Shown: positions 52,635 to 61,693 of the stretch, in pieces
Numbering within the stretch: the first letter of the stretch is position 1
Layout: every line of letters starts with the position of its first letter
Assembly: GCA_031401235.1 (NCBI GenBank)
Contig: JANNRJ010000018.1
Span: 1-64,000, forward strand
Direction: 5' to 3'
DNA from: UBA3006 sp031401235
GTDB lineage: Bacteria; Actinomycetota; Acidimicrobiia; Acidimicrobiales; Ilumatobacteraceae
Length of the DNA: 64,000 nt
Notes under the pieces: model-generated
The model's input: only the letters and a program-made list of their open reading frames with translations
The model's database searches: none
What the model was told of the DNA's origin: nothing
Made by a program: the position numbers and the translations under genes

Positions 52635-52790
52635 ATGATTGTTACTGGACTAATTCTTATGCTCATCGGACTCGTTTTGAACATCGGTATTCTCTCCACA
52701 GTGGGCGTCATTTTGCTCATCGTTGGTGCGGTGCTGATGCTGCTTGGAAGGTCTGGACGCCCACTTGGCGGCCGAAGCCATTATTGGTAG
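52635..52790 (+). CDS. Small two-helix membrane protein (DUF6131-like)
   Basis: A 51-residue protein: MIVTGLILMLIGLVLNIGIL, a turn, then a second helix VILLIVGAVLMLLG and a basic, Gly-rich tail ending HYW. This matches the small actinobacterial DUF6131 membrane proteins. No ribosome site is visible, in line with a leaderless transcript from the promoter immediately upstream. It is part of the stress locus; function unknown. Confidence 0.75.
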   Translation: MIVTGLILMLIGLVLNIGILSTVGVILLIVGAVLMLLGRSGRPLGGRSHYW

Positions 52791-52802
52791 ACCGTACGGG
52801 TC

Positions 52803-54266
52803 CTAGTACGTAAATGTCATAATTCCGTCGTCAACTCGACCACGAAGGAACATCTTCTTGTCGTGACCGTAGTTCTGCGGATTGATCCAAGGTTCTCGGT
52901 CACCTTGACGGGGGAATATGTGCATCACCCTCTTCATGTAATTCGGTGTGAACCCGTCAATCCAATCGCGTTCCGGCATCGACAAATCGGTATCGCGTAG
53001 ACGTGGCGTGCATTGAACGGTTCCCGTCTTGGCCATATGGTTAAGTAGACGGCAAACATATTCACAGGTCAAGTCTGCCCGCAATGTCCACGACGCGTTT
53101 ATATAGCCAAACGAAGAAGCGAGATTCGGGATACCTGAGTATGCAAATCCCTTGTAGGTCCATGTCCGTGAGAAATCAACGGGCTGACCGTCGACGTAGA
53201 AGTCCATCTCGCCAAGAGTGACTAATTTCAGACCAGTGGCCGAGACGATGAGATCGGCTTGGAGATGCTCCCCCGACTCCAAGGTGATGCCTGATTCGGT
53301 GAATGTGGAAATCTGATCGGTGACAACTGATGCCTTACCCGAATTAATCGCCTTGAATAGATCGCTATTTGGCAGCAAACAGAGTCGCTGATCCCACGGG
53401 TTGTATGTCGGCGTGAAATGTTTCTCGACGTCATAGTCCGGTCCAAGTTCCTGGCGAACCATGCCGAGGAGCAACTGACGAACCTTGTCCGGATCGGTAC
53501 GAGTTTTTTTGTACACCAACTGTTGTCGAGTTATGTTTTTCCAACGAGTTAATCGGTAGGCAATGGCGGCAGGCAAAAACCGTCGTAAATTGTTTGCAAT
53601 TCGGTCTTCGTCTGGGCGAGACACCACATAGGTTGGCGAGCGTTGAAGAATTGTGACGTGACTTGCCTCCGTGGCCATGGCCGGAACCAAAGTCATCGCC
53701 GTGGCTCCCGAGCCAATTACCACGACTCGCTTTCCTGAGTAGTCAAGATCTGTTGGCCATTTCTGGGGATGCACAATTTGACCGGCAAAGCGTTTCATCC
53801 CAGGAAACTCGGGTTCATAACCGCCCTTATAGCTGTAATAGCCGGAGCACATGAACAGATAGCCGCAGGTAATTGTGACGTCTTGCCCCGTTTCGTGCCG
53901 ATGGGAATGGACAGTCCATTGATGGTCGTCACTCGACCACTCGGCCTTGGTGACAAGGTGTCCGAATCTGATGTGTTTATCGAGATTGTTTTCGGTCACT
54001 GTTTCTTGGAGATATTCAAGAATTGCCGGACCGGCGGCGATTGATTTTGTTGCAGTCCAAGGTTTGAACGAGTACCCAAGCGTGTGCATGTCGCTATCGG
54101 AACGTACCCCGGGGTAACGGAACAGATCCCAGGTGCCGCCGATACCGTCACGACCTTCCAAGATCACAAACGATCGTTTTGGACATTTCTTTTGTAAGTG
54201 GTATCCAGCACCAATGCCGGAAATGCCCGCGCCAACTACGACGACATCAAAATGCTCAACAACCAT
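52803..54266 (-). CDS. Flavin-containing Baeyer-Villiger-type monooxygenase (EthA-like)
   Basis: A 487-residue class B flavoprotein monooxygenase. Two Rossmann motifs are present: GAGISGIG near the N-terminus for FAD and GSGATAM for NADPH. The Baeyer-Villiger fingerprint FxGxxxHxxxWP appears as FAGQIVHPQKWP. Such enzymes insert oxygen into ketones or oxidise S/N atoms; EthA of mycobacteria is a relative. ATG 54266 follows GGGGGAT and gives the normal start; ten extra codons upstream are unlikely. It is not clearly part of the stress locus. Confidence 0.88.
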   Translation of the reverse strand: MVVEHFDVVVVGAGISGIGAGYHLQKKCPKRSFVILEGRDGIGGTWDLFRYPGVRSDSDMHTLGYSFKPWTATKSIAAGPAILEYLQETVTENNLDKHIRFGHLVTKAEWSSDDHQWTVHSHRHETGQDVTITCGYLFMCSGYYSYKGGYEPEFPGMKRFAGQIVHPQKWPTDLDYSGKRVVVIGSGATAMTLVPAMATEASHVTILQRSPTYVVSRPDEDRIANNLRRFLPAAIAYRLTRWKNITRQQLVYKKTRTDPDKVRQLLLGMVRQELGPDYDVEKHFTPTYNPWDQRLCLLPNSDLFKAINSGKASVVTDQISTFTESGITLESGEHLQADLIVSATGLKLVTLGEMDFYVDGQPVDFSRTWTYKGFAYSGIPNLASSFGYINASWTLRADLTCEYVCRLLNHMAKTGTVQCTPRLRDTDLSMPERDWIDGFTPNYMKRVMHIFPRQGDREPWINPQNYGHDKKMFLRGRVDDGIMTFTY

Positions 54267-54321
54267 TGAAATCCCCCATGAGTTCGATCTCGACAAACTC
54301 CGAGCCTAATATCTACTCCAC

Positions 54322-55212
54322 ATGTCGGTACTCGTCTTTGCCATGGTCGGAGCACTCGCCCAGCTCATTGACGGAACTTTGGGGATGGCATTTGGAATCA
54401 CTTCCAGCAGCCTTCTCGTTGCGCTAAGTGCAACCCCATTGGCAGCAAGTGTCGCTGTGCATTTTGCCGAGCTCGGCACCACATTTGCATCGGGCGCATC
54501 ACACTGGCGCGCCCGTAATGTCGACTGGCGAATCGTGCTGCGACTTGGTATTCCCGGAGCTTTCGGCGCCGCGCTTGGAGCTACCGTCCTCAGCCGCTTT
54601 TCACTCACCGATGCCAAGGTATGGATGTCATGGCTACTTTTGGTGTTGGGACTTGTACTTATCGCCCGATTTGGATTAGGCAGACGACTAATTCCGACAA
54701 TTGCAGGTCAACCGACATCGGGATTGCTGATTCCACTTGGTGCCTTTGCCGGATTCATTGACGCCAGTGGCGGAGGCGGATGGGGTCCCATTACAACTCC
54801 AACTTTGCTGTCCGTGACAACCGTCGAGCCACGTCGTGTTATTGGCACCGTCAGTGCTTCTGAATTTTTAGTTGCCCTCGCCGCCAGCGCCGGTTTTATC
54901 GGCGGCTCAGCCACGGCGGATCTCGACTGGAAGGTTGTTACTGGCCTACTTCTCGGCGGAGTGTTGATGGCCCCGTTTGCAGCACTGTTGGCCGGACGCT
55001 TACCACATGCTCCGTTTGGGACGTTGATCGGCGGGGTTGTCGTTATCACGAATGCACGCACCATCATGACCACCAACAACATGTCGACCGGCGTGATTGC
55101 CGTTGTGATCGTCGTGGTGGCCTGCGTCGTGGCCACTCTTACGGTGGTCGCGTGGCGTCGCGAACATCGGATGGGTGTGGAGCACTCATTTTTCGAAGAG
55201 TCGGTTGACTAA
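54322..55212 (+). CDS. TSUP-family (TauE/SafE) membrane transporter
   Basis: A 296-residue protein with about eight helices in two halves, each starting with a glycine-rich stretch (GTLGMAFGITSSSLLVALSATPLAASV and GFIDASGGGGWGPITTPTLL). This is the TauE/SafE signature; members export or import small sulfur- or carbon-containing anions such as sulfite, sulfoacetate or sulfolactate. The substrate is not known here. The next gene starts at the base after its stop. Confidence 0.85.
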   Translation: MSVLVFAMVGALAQLIDGTLGMAFGITSSSLLVALSATPLAASVAVHFAELGTTFASGASHWRARNVDWRIVLRLGIPGAFGAALGATVLSRFSLTDAKVWMSWLLLVLGLVLIARFGLGRRLIPTIAGQPTSGLLIPLGAFAGFIDASGGGGWGPITTPTLLSVTTVEPRRVIGTVSASEFLVALAASAGFIGGSATADLDWKVVTGLLLGGVLMAPFAALLAGRLPHAPFGTLIGGVVVITNARTIMTTNNMSTGVIAVVIVVVACVVATLTVVAWRREHRMGVEHSFFEESVD

Positions 55213-56016
55213 GTGCACATCAGTGCCGAACTCATCGGCCACTATCAACGAGATGGTGTGGTGATCTTGCGAAATTTAGTAAGTACTGACGCATTGAACA
55301 AACTCGCTGACGGCGTGGAAATAAACATGTCATCGCCGGGTCCTTGGGCCAACGAGTACACCCCCGCTGGAGCCACGGGACGGTTCTTTGATGATTATGT
55401 CAACTGGCAACGAATACAACAATTTGCCGATGTTGGCACCGCCGGATCAGTTCCCGCCGCCGCACTTCAACTTATGGGCACCCGTGAGGCTCGCTATTTT
55501 CATGATCATGTGCTTGTGAAAGAGGCTGAGACGAGCGAAGTAACCCCGTGGCATCACGACGATCCATACTACGGAATCGATGGATTTGACAATGTGAGTA
55601 TTTGGATTCCACTGGATCCGATTGCCGAAGAAATTGCACTCTCGTTCATTGTGGGAAGTCACCGCTGGAATAAGCGCTTTATCCCCCGCCGCTTCGCCGA
55701 TCAAACGGACTACGTGAATTCCGCACTCGATTTTGTGCATCTCCCAAGTTCAGATGAACTGCTTGGCGAACCAACTATCACATGCCCAGTTCAACCTGGG
55801 GATGCGGTTGCGTTTCATTTTCGCACTCTTCATTGCGCCCCGGGTACCGCCGGTCATAATGTGAAACGGCGTCGGGCGGTAAGTTTTCGTTACGTCGGTG
55901 ATGATGCACGCTTTGCCACGCGGCCTTGGCGCACATCGCCACCACTTGAGGCCCATGGTTTGCGACCTGGCGATGTCCTAGATGATCCGCGTTTTCCGGT
56001 TGTCGCCCGGGCCTGA
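55213..56016 (+). CDS. Phytanoyl-CoA dioxygenase (PhyH) family protein
   Basis: A 267-residue Fe(II)/2-oxoglutarate dioxygenase. The facial triad is likely His and Asp in WHHDDPYYG and the distal His in AFHFRTLHCAPGT, with Arg in KRRRAVSFRYVG binding 2-oxoglutarate. The GTG start directly follows the transporter stop, implying joint expression, so it might act on a compound moved by the transporter. The substrate is unknown. Confidence 0.82.
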   Translation: MHISAELIGHYQRDGVVILRNLVSTDALNKLADGVEINMSSPGPWANEYTPAGATGRFFDDYVNWQRIQQFADVGTAGSVPAAALQLMGTREARYFHDHVLVKEAETSEVTPWHHDDPYYGIDGFDNVSIWIPLDPIAEEIALSFIVGSHRWNKRFIPRRFADQTDYVNSALDFVHLPSSDELLGEPTITCPVQPGDAVAFHFRTLHCAPGTAGHNVKRRRAVSFRYVGDDARFATRPWRTSPPLEAHGLRPGDVLDDPRFPVVARA

Positions 56017-56048
56017 TAAACCCGTGAGACAACCAAGGAGCATTCTTT

Positions 56049-56441
56049 ATGGCAACACTTGTAAATCAATCCGTTAAATTTAATGCCGGCGTTGAGCGCG
56101 TATATCAGGCGATTGCTGACTCGACCCAACATTCGGCATTTACGGGCGCATCGGCACTGTTGTCCACCGAACTGGGTGGACCGTTCACTACGCACGGTGG
56201 GGCAATCGAGGGACGCATCCTAGAACTCATCCCCAACGAACGAGTTGTTCAGGCGTGGCGAGTGGCGGACTGGCCCAAAGGTGAGTATTCGATCGTCCGA
56301 TTTGAATTTTCCGGCGATAGCAACCACTCCGAAATCAAGCTGACCCATAGCGGAATACCCGAAGATGAGACCGAACACATCGCTCAAGGTTGGCAAAACA
56401 TGTACTGGACTCCACTTGCGAAATATCTCACGAAAAAGTAA
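56049..56441 (+). CDS. AHSA1/SRPBCC-family protein
   Basis: A 130-residue START-like protein: VKFNAGVERVYQAIADSTQHSAFTG, then TTHGGAIEGRILELIPNERVVQAWRVADWP and a C-terminal helix EHIAQGWQNMYWTPLAKYL. This is the compact AHSA1 group related to the C-terminal domain of Aha1. The start has AAGGAG upstream. It shares strand and short spacing (32 bases) with the dioxygenase gene. The ligand is unknown. Confidence 0.8.
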   Translation: MATLVNQSVKFNAGVERVYQAIADSTQHSAFTGASALLSTELGGPFTTHGGAIEGRILELIPNERVVQAWRVADWPKGEYSIVRFEFSGDSNHSEIKLTHSGIPEDETEHIAQGWQNMYWTPLAKYLTKK

Positions 56442-56453
56442 CCCAATCTTCGT

Positions 56454-57446
56454 TTAGTTGGTGTCTTCGCCCTCGTCGTTGTCGTGATCTTTGTCGTCGT
56501 CCTTGTCATGGTTCTTGTCGTGATCCTTGTCATGATCCTTGTCATGATCCTTGTCATGGTTCTTGTCTTCGTCATCGTCCTTATCATCGGCAGCGAAGTG
56601 GGAAACGCATTCACCCTGATTTTTGAATACTGGCGCGGTCGACAACTTCCAACCGCCGTCCTTGCAAGCTTTCTTGTCTAACAGAGTCACCGCATTTTCG
56701 AAGTTATAGGTGACCGTATTTCCACCACTCGAAATCGATAGTGCGTCAGCATTCACTACTCCAACGATCGTTGCCCGACCAAGGTTGAAGCCGATACCGC
56801 CAACAACAGTTGCATTCGGGAACATCTGCATCATCCGGTCCCATGTAACCGGTAAATTCTGTGAACCTTCACCAAGAATACCCGTCAGCCATACTTTTCC
56901 AGTTGTACCCACACCCGCGGAGTATTGCTCCCAAACATTGTTGGTCGGTGACACTCCCGCATTCAGATACGGCTCAACGTTTACGGTGGAGAACCCGGTT
57001 GTCCCGTTGCGGTAAATTTCCATTTGAAACGATGCAGCCACCGGAGAAATCGTCGTGTACGACAAAAATGAGACGGACTCAATCATCGAAAGCCGGACGC
57101 CAATCCGGTCGTAGTTGAAGAACGTTGCTTTACCGCCAAGTGCTGTTGCCGTCGGTCCAGGCTCGGTTGTCTTCAGCGCCAGACTACCCGTCCCCAACGG
57201 TGCACTACCAGGACCATTGACGAAGTACACAGCCCCATCGGTCAGATTACTGGTGACATTCCAGGCAACACCTGCCACGTAACGCTTGTACCACGCACCA
57301 GGAATCAGGCTGGTCGGCTGGCCAGAACCAGCAACCGAACTCTCTCTGACAATGATGACGTTAGAAATTGCTGCGGCGGGTAATGCTGAAGCAAAAACTG
57401 TGGTGGCAACAAATGCTGCCAGTGAAAGTAGACGAAACTGTTTCAA
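56454..57446 (-). CDS. Secreted protein with an Asp/His/Lys repeat tail
   Basis: A 330-residue exported protein. TTG 57446 is chosen as start because AAAGGAG lies six bases upstream and the product then begins MKQFRLLSLAAFVATTVFAS, a clean signal peptide with cleavage near PAAA. Longer starts lack this. The mature part (~30-290) is beta-rich with no recognised domain; it has three potential Cys (KACKDGG, GECVS). The last ~40 residues are a repeat of D-K-D-H units, strongly charged and likely metal- or polyanion-binding. Confidence 0.7.
   Translation of the reverse strand: MKQFRLLSLAAFVATTVFASALPAAAISNVIIVRESSVAGSGQPTSLIPGAWYKRYVAGVAWNVTSNLTDGAVYFVNGPGSAPLGTGSLALKTTEPGPTATALGGKATFFNYDRIGVRLSMIESVSFLSYTTISPVAASFQMEIYRNGTTGFSTVNVEPYLNAGVSPTNNVWEQYSAGVGTTGKVWLTGILGEGSQNLPVTWDRMMQMFPNATVVGGIGFNLGRATIVGVVNADALSISSGGNTVTYNFENAVTLLDKKACKDGGWKLSTAPVFKNQGECVSHFAADDKDDDEDKNHDKDHDKDHDKDHDKNHDKDDDKDHDNDEGEDTN
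56497..56568 (-). repeat. Tandem 12-base repeat encoding D-H-D-K
   Basis: Six consecutive 12-base units. On the plus strand the three central ones are identical (TGATCCTTGTCA at 56521, 56533 and 56545) and the flanking ones differ by one to three bases. They encode the Asp/His/Lys tail of the secreted protein and can expand or contract by slippage without changing frame. Confidence 0.9.
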
Positions 57447-57606
57447 CGTGTGCTCCTTTGGCTGGACACCCATTTATCTCTTTCTGCCTCACTAACTAAC
57501 TTCAACAATTGTACACAATTGTACCAACCAATTATCACGCAGGACTTCGTGGCCCGCCCGATCCACCGGCTCCACACCAAGTGGAGCAGCAGATAGTGTT
57601 CAGATT

Positions 57607-57750
57607 ATGATTCGCGCGCGATGGAACGGTGAAATTATCGCCGAAAGTAACGACGCGACATCGTTCTACGCGAACCCCAGTGCCGAGGCGAGCAACATCG
57701 AAAATAGTGTGGCATTCTGGCAAGGTGTGACAGTTGAAACCGAAGCGTGA
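57607..57750 (+). CDS. Shrunken DUF427-like protein (47 residues)
   Basis: A short ORF whose beginning MIRARWNGEIIAES and end ANPSAEASNIENSVAFWQGV correspond to the first and last parts of DUF427 proteins, whose normal length is about 90-120 residues. The middle, with the conserved CPWKG-type segment, is missing. The stop overlaps the GTG of the next gene by four bases (GTGA), the usual coupling in this genome, which argues that it is still translated. It may be an internally deleted remnant or a working miniature. No clear ribosome site is seen. Confidence 0.5.
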   Translation: MIRARWNGEIIAESNDATSFYANPSAEASNIENSVAFWQGVTVETEA

Positions 57751-59111
57751 ATACTCCTGAAAGAGTTGATGTCGTCGTCATTGGCATGGGTCCAGGCGGC
57801 GAAGAAGTAGCTGGAAAACTCGCCGAAGCCGGACTGACTGTTGTAGGAATTGAAACGGCGCTCGTCGGAGGCGAATGTCCCTATTGGGGATGTATTCCAT
57901 CGAAAATGATGATTCGAGCCGCAGGTCTCCTCGCCGAGGCGCGCCGAATTCCAGGCATAGCCGGCAATTCAATTGTGCAATCTGATTGGGCGCCGGTGGC
58001 GGCACGAATCCGCGACGAAGCAACCGACGATTGGGACGACACCGTTGCCGTCGAACGATTCGAAAAGAAAGGCGGTCGATTTATTCGGGGGTTGGGCCAT
58101 CTCATTTCTCCGGATGTCGTTGATGTCGGCGGTCAACAATTTCGAGCGTCAAAGGCAATTGTGATTGCGACTGGTACTTCACCCGCGGTCCCACCGATTC
58201 CCGGTCTCAAGGACACACCGTTTTGGACAAATCACAATGCAATCGAAGTGAAGGAGCTACCTGATTCGATCCTTGTGCTTGGTGGCGGTGCAATCGGCGC
58301 TGAGCTTGCACAGGTTTACGCCAGGTTCGGAGTTGTCGTCACGATCGTCGAAGCTGCCGCCCGATTATTGCCATTGGAAGAACCCGAAGCCGGCGAAGTA
58401 CTTGAAAGGGTTTTTCAAAACGAAGGAATAAAAGTGATCACAGGAACCAGCGCCACCGGAATCGAGCACGAAGGCACTCAGTTTCACGTTCATCTTGCCG
58501 ACGGACGACTCGTCCAGGCCCAACGACTGCTTGTCGCCACTGGACGGCAAGTTGACCTCAAAGCCTTTGGCGCGGATGTATTAGGGATCGATCCGTCAGC
58601 TCGTGCACTGCCGGTCGACGAACGACTGCGAGTCGCAGATCGGGTCTGGGCAGTCGGCGATATCACAGGTAAAGGTGCATTTACGCATACTGCGATGTAT
58701 CAAGCTGGCATCGTCGTTGCCGACATTCTTGGTAAATCTCACCTGGCGGCCGATTATCGAGCACTACCGCGTGTCACGTTCACTGATCCAGAAGTTGGCT
58801 CGGTCGGCATGTCGCAACAGGCTGCAATCGACGCTGGAATCGACGTGGCGATCGGCCACACGCTCGTGTCAACGACTGCGCGTGGCTGGATACACAAGGC
58901 CGGAAACGACGGGTTTATCAAACTCGTTGTAGATCGAAAACTAGACATACTTATAGGTGCCACATCCATGGGACCAAACGGTGGAGAAGTGCTTGGTCTA
59001 CTTACTTTGGCGATCCATGCTGCCATTCCAATCGACCAACTTCGCTCGATGATCTACGCCTATCCCACGTTTCACCGCGGGATAGAAGACGCCCTCCGAA
59101 ACCTCACATGA
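57747..59111 (+). CDS. FAD-dependent pyridine nucleotide-disulfide oxidoreductase
   Basis: A 454-residue class I flavoprotein disulfide reductase. The FAD motif is VVIGMGPGGEEVA, the redox pair is in GGECPYWGCIPSK (Cys-x4-Cys), the NAD(P) motif is LGGGAIGAE, and the second FAD motif is WAVGDIT. The dimerisation domain (~330-454) lacks the classical HPTxxE but has the related YAYPTFHRGIED. It resembles dihydrolipoyl dehydrogenase/mercuric reductase-like actinobacterial proteins; no lipoyl enzyme is adjacent, so the substrate is open. GTG 57747 overlaps the mini DUF427 stop. Confidence 0.85.
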   Translation: MNTPERVDVVVIGMGPGGEEVAGKLAEAGLTVVGIETALVGGECPYWGCIPSKMMIRAAGLLAEARRIPGIAGNSIVQSDWAPVAARIRDEATDDWDDTVAVERFEKKGGRFIRGLGHLISPDVVDVGGQQFRASKAIVIATGTSPAVPPIPGLKDTPFWTNHNAIEVKELPDSILVLGGGAIGAELAQVYARFGVVVTIVEAAARLLPLEEPEAGEVLERVFQNEGIKVITGTSATGIEHEGTQFHVHLADGRLVQAQRLLVATGRQVDLKAFGADVLGIDPSARALPVDERLRVADRVWAVGDITGKGAFTHTAMYQAGIVVADILGKSHLAADYRALPRVTFTDPEVGSVGMSQQAAIDAGIDVAIGHTLVSTTARGWIHKAGNDGFIKLVVDRKLDILIGATSMGPNGGEVLGLLTLAIHAAIPIDQLRSMIYAYPTFHRGIEDALRNLT

Positions 59112-59187
59112 CACTTCACGTCGGCGTGATTCACGACACACTGCAGTAGTTTGATAAAACTCCAGAGGCCGGCAAAGGGAGAAGAAA

Positions 59188-61683
59188 ATGGCACACGAGG
59201 ATGATCACGGTAGATCGTCCATCGCAACCGCACTTATCGAGGCCGGTGGTTTGCAATGGGCTAGTGAAAAAAATGTGATCGAAAAGGCTTTAAAGAATCG
59301 TCCCGGGGTAATTAGTGTTGACGCCAACCCAGTCGCTCAGACAGCAACCATCACGTACGACCAGTCCGTCACCACGGTCGTGGATTTGCGGAACTGGGTG
59401 CGCGAATGTGGTTATCACTGCCGCGGTCAATCAGTGCCTTCCCATATCTGTGATCCGCTAATTGAACCCTCCCACGACAAACACGCGGCACATGTTCAGG
59501 TCAGTGATAGTGGCGCCGACCACAAGGGACATGATGGTCCGGCGGACCTGGAGAATCACGCAAGCCACAAAGCCCACGCCGACGAGGTTGTGCGCTCACC
59601 GCACGAGATGATGGGCCACGGCGGCCATTCTGCGGGGATGTCGATGGCTGGCATGGTCAAAGATATGCGCAATCGATTCTTAGTTGCCGCGTTATTTTCG
59701 GTCCCAATCCTGTTGTGGTCGCCAATTGGGCGTGACGTACTTGGTTTCAATGTGGATTCGCCATTTAACCTCCGCGACGATATTTTTCAACTGATCTTGT
59801 CACTACCCGTTATCGGATGGTCGGCTTGGATTTTCTTCGATGGCGCTGTCCGTGCGTTACGGGCTCGCACCCTAGACATGATGGTGTTAGTAGCCGTTGG
59901 TGTTGGCTCGGGTTGGTTGTACTCGCTCGGTGTGACTCTCACCGGTGGCGGCGAAGTATTTTATGAAGCGGCAACCGTATTAGCAACGTTCGTACTACTT
60001 GGTCACTGGTTTGAAATGCGTGCCAGGGGCGGAGCCAGCGAAGCGATTCGTAAGTTGCTCGATCTGGCCCCGCCTCAGGCAGTTGTAATCCGCGATGGCC
60101 AACCAATAGAAATTCCCACCGCCGAAGTCCAAGCAGGTGATCTTCTTCTCGTTCGTCCAGGCGCCAAAGTTCCGGTTGATGGTGTCGTCGAAGATGGCGA
60201 GAGCGACATCGACGAGTCGATGGTTACTGGGGAAAGTCTGCCAGTGCATAAGGCACCGGGCGTGGAGGTAATTGGGGCGACGATCAACACCAACGGAAGT
60301 CTGAGAGTTCGGGCCACAAAAGTTGGAGCCGACACCGCGTTGGCACAGATTGTCAAACTCGTTCAAAGTGCCCAGAACTCCAAAGCACCTGGTCAGCGTC
60401 TAGCCGACCGCGCAGCATTCTGGCTTGTGTTCGTTGCTCTCATCGGCGGCACTCTCACTTTTGCAGTTTGGCTTATGGCCGGACGTTCCACTTCGGAAGC
60501 ATTGCTGTTCGCCATAACGGTAGTTGTGGTTACTTGTCCCGATGCCCTCGGCTTGGCGACCCCGACGGCGATCATGGTCGGTGCCGGACTCGGGGCCGGC
60601 CGAGGGGTGCTGTTCAAGCACGCCACGGCAATCGAAATGGGTGCTCGGATCGACACCGTTGTGATGGACAAGACAGGCACCCTGACCAAAGGCGAGCCTG
60701 AAGTTACCGACATCATCGTCGATGACTTCGATGAGCGCGAGATGCTCCGCTTAGTCGCTGCAGTTGAACGTGAGTCAGAACATCCGCTGGCCCAAGCCGT
60801 CGTCCGCTACGCCGACGAACACAAAATAGAACGCGTTGCTGCGACCGAGTTCGAGAATATCCCTGGTCATGGAGCCATTGCGATGGTCGACGGTCACAAA
60901 GTTGCTGTGGGCAACCCGCGATTACTCAAGCGCGAAGGCATCGACCTCGCAAACCTGGTCGCCCGACTCGAGGTGATCGCGAACGGCGGTCGCACGGCTG
61001 TTACGGTCGCAATTGACGGACGTGCCGTCGCTCTGATCGGCCTTGCCGACGCCGCCCGTCCTACCGCTGCGGGAACCGTCAAAGCGCTACATGGACTGGG
61101 CATTCAAGTGGTGATGCTCACCGGCGACAACGAAGCAACCGCTCGTCGGATCGCCGGACAACTTGGCATCGACACGGTCATCGCCGAAGTTCTTCCGGGC
61201 GACAAAGCGGCGAAAGTCGCTGAGTTGCAAGCAGCCGGTAAACGAGTGGCCATGGTCGGAGACGGTGTTAACGATGCCCCGGCCCTTGCCCAAGCCGATA
61301 TCGGTATCGCAATTGGAGCCGGTACCGATGTGGCGATTGAAACTGCCGACATTGTGTTGATGCGCTCCGATCCCTTCGATGTTCCGATTGCCCTTCGAAT
61401 CGGCCGCGGGACACTCCGCAAAATGCGTCAAAATCTTGGCTGGGCCGTTGGCTATAACGCATTTGCCTTACCGATTGCCGCCGGCGTTTTTGAACCTGCC
61501 TTCGGGCTCATACTCCGCCCAGAAATTGCCGCTCTGTCAATGTCAGGTTCCAGCCTTATCGTCGCCGTCAATGCCCTGCTGCTCAAGCGCCTCCACCTTC
61601 CCACCGCCGACACTGTGGAATTGATCCAGCAAGCGCCGGCAGACCACGAGGACGCCTTAGGGAAACTCCTAAACCCGCGCTAA
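59188..61683 (+). CDS. Heavy-metal P1B-type ATPase, CopB-like, with CPD motif
   Basis: An 831-residue metal pump. An N-terminal HMA-like domain (~10-80) lacks the CxxC metal site. A His-rich linker (~96-150, with HDKHAAH, HKGHDG, MMGHGGHS) follows. Eight helices are predicted; the actuator domain has TGES (~347-350) and the phosphorylation motif is DKTGT with Asp494. SEHP is in the nucleotide domain, and the hinge is VGDGVNDAP. The membrane metal site reads TCPDALGLATP (Cys450, Asp452), a variant of CPC/CPH. His-rich linkers suggest Cu or Ag export. The start has a GGGAGAAG ribosome site. Confidence 0.88.
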   Translation: MAHEDDHGRSSIATALIEAGGLQWASEKNVIEKALKNRPGVISVDANPVAQTATITYDQSVTTVVDLRNWVRECGYHCRGQSVPSHICDPLIEPSHDKHAAHVQVSDSGADHKGHDGPADLENHASHKAHADEVVRSPHEMMGHGGHSAGMSMAGMVKDMRNRFLVAALFSVPILLWSPIGRDVLGFNVDSPFNLRDDIFQLILSLPVIGWSAWIFFDGAVRALRARTLDMMVLVAVGVGSGWLYSLGVTLTGGGEVFYEAATVLATFVLLGHWFEMRARGGASEAIRKLLDLAPPQAVVIRDGQPIEIPTAEVQAGDLLLVRPGAKVPVDGVVEDGESDIDESMVTGESLPVHKAPGVEVIGATINTNGSLRVRATKVGADTALAQIVKLVQSAQNSKAPGQRLADRAAFWLVFVALIGGTLTFAVWLMAGRSTSEALLFAITVVVVTCPDALGLATPTAIMVGAGLGAGRGVLFKHATAIEMGARIDTVVMDKTGTLTKGEPEVTDIIVDDFDEREMLRLVAAVERESEHPLAQAVVRYADEHKIERVAATEFENIPGHGAIAMVDGHKVAVGNPRLLKREGIDLANLVARLEVIANGGRTAVTVAIDGRAVALIGLADAARPTAAGTVKALHGLGIQVVMLTGDNEATARRIAGQLGIDTVIAEVLPGDKAAKVAELQAAGKRVAMVGDGVNDAPALAQADIGIAIGAGTDVAIETADIVLMRSDPFDVPIALRIGRGTLRKMRQNLGWAVGYNAFALPIAAGVFEPAFGLILRPEIAALSMSGSSLIVAVNALLLKRLHLPTADTVELIQQAPADHEDALGKLLNPR

Positions 61684-61693
61684 AGAATTGCTG

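Noticed and set aside
56480..56580. Possible CRISPR-like array at the 12-base repeats
   Set aside because: Units are contiguous, without spacers, and encode an in-frame protein repeat.
57535..57723. Minus-strand frame of 62 codons opposite the mini DUF427 gene
   Set aside because: No recognisable motif and no ribosome site; the plus-strand frame matches DUF427 ends and is coupled to the next gene.
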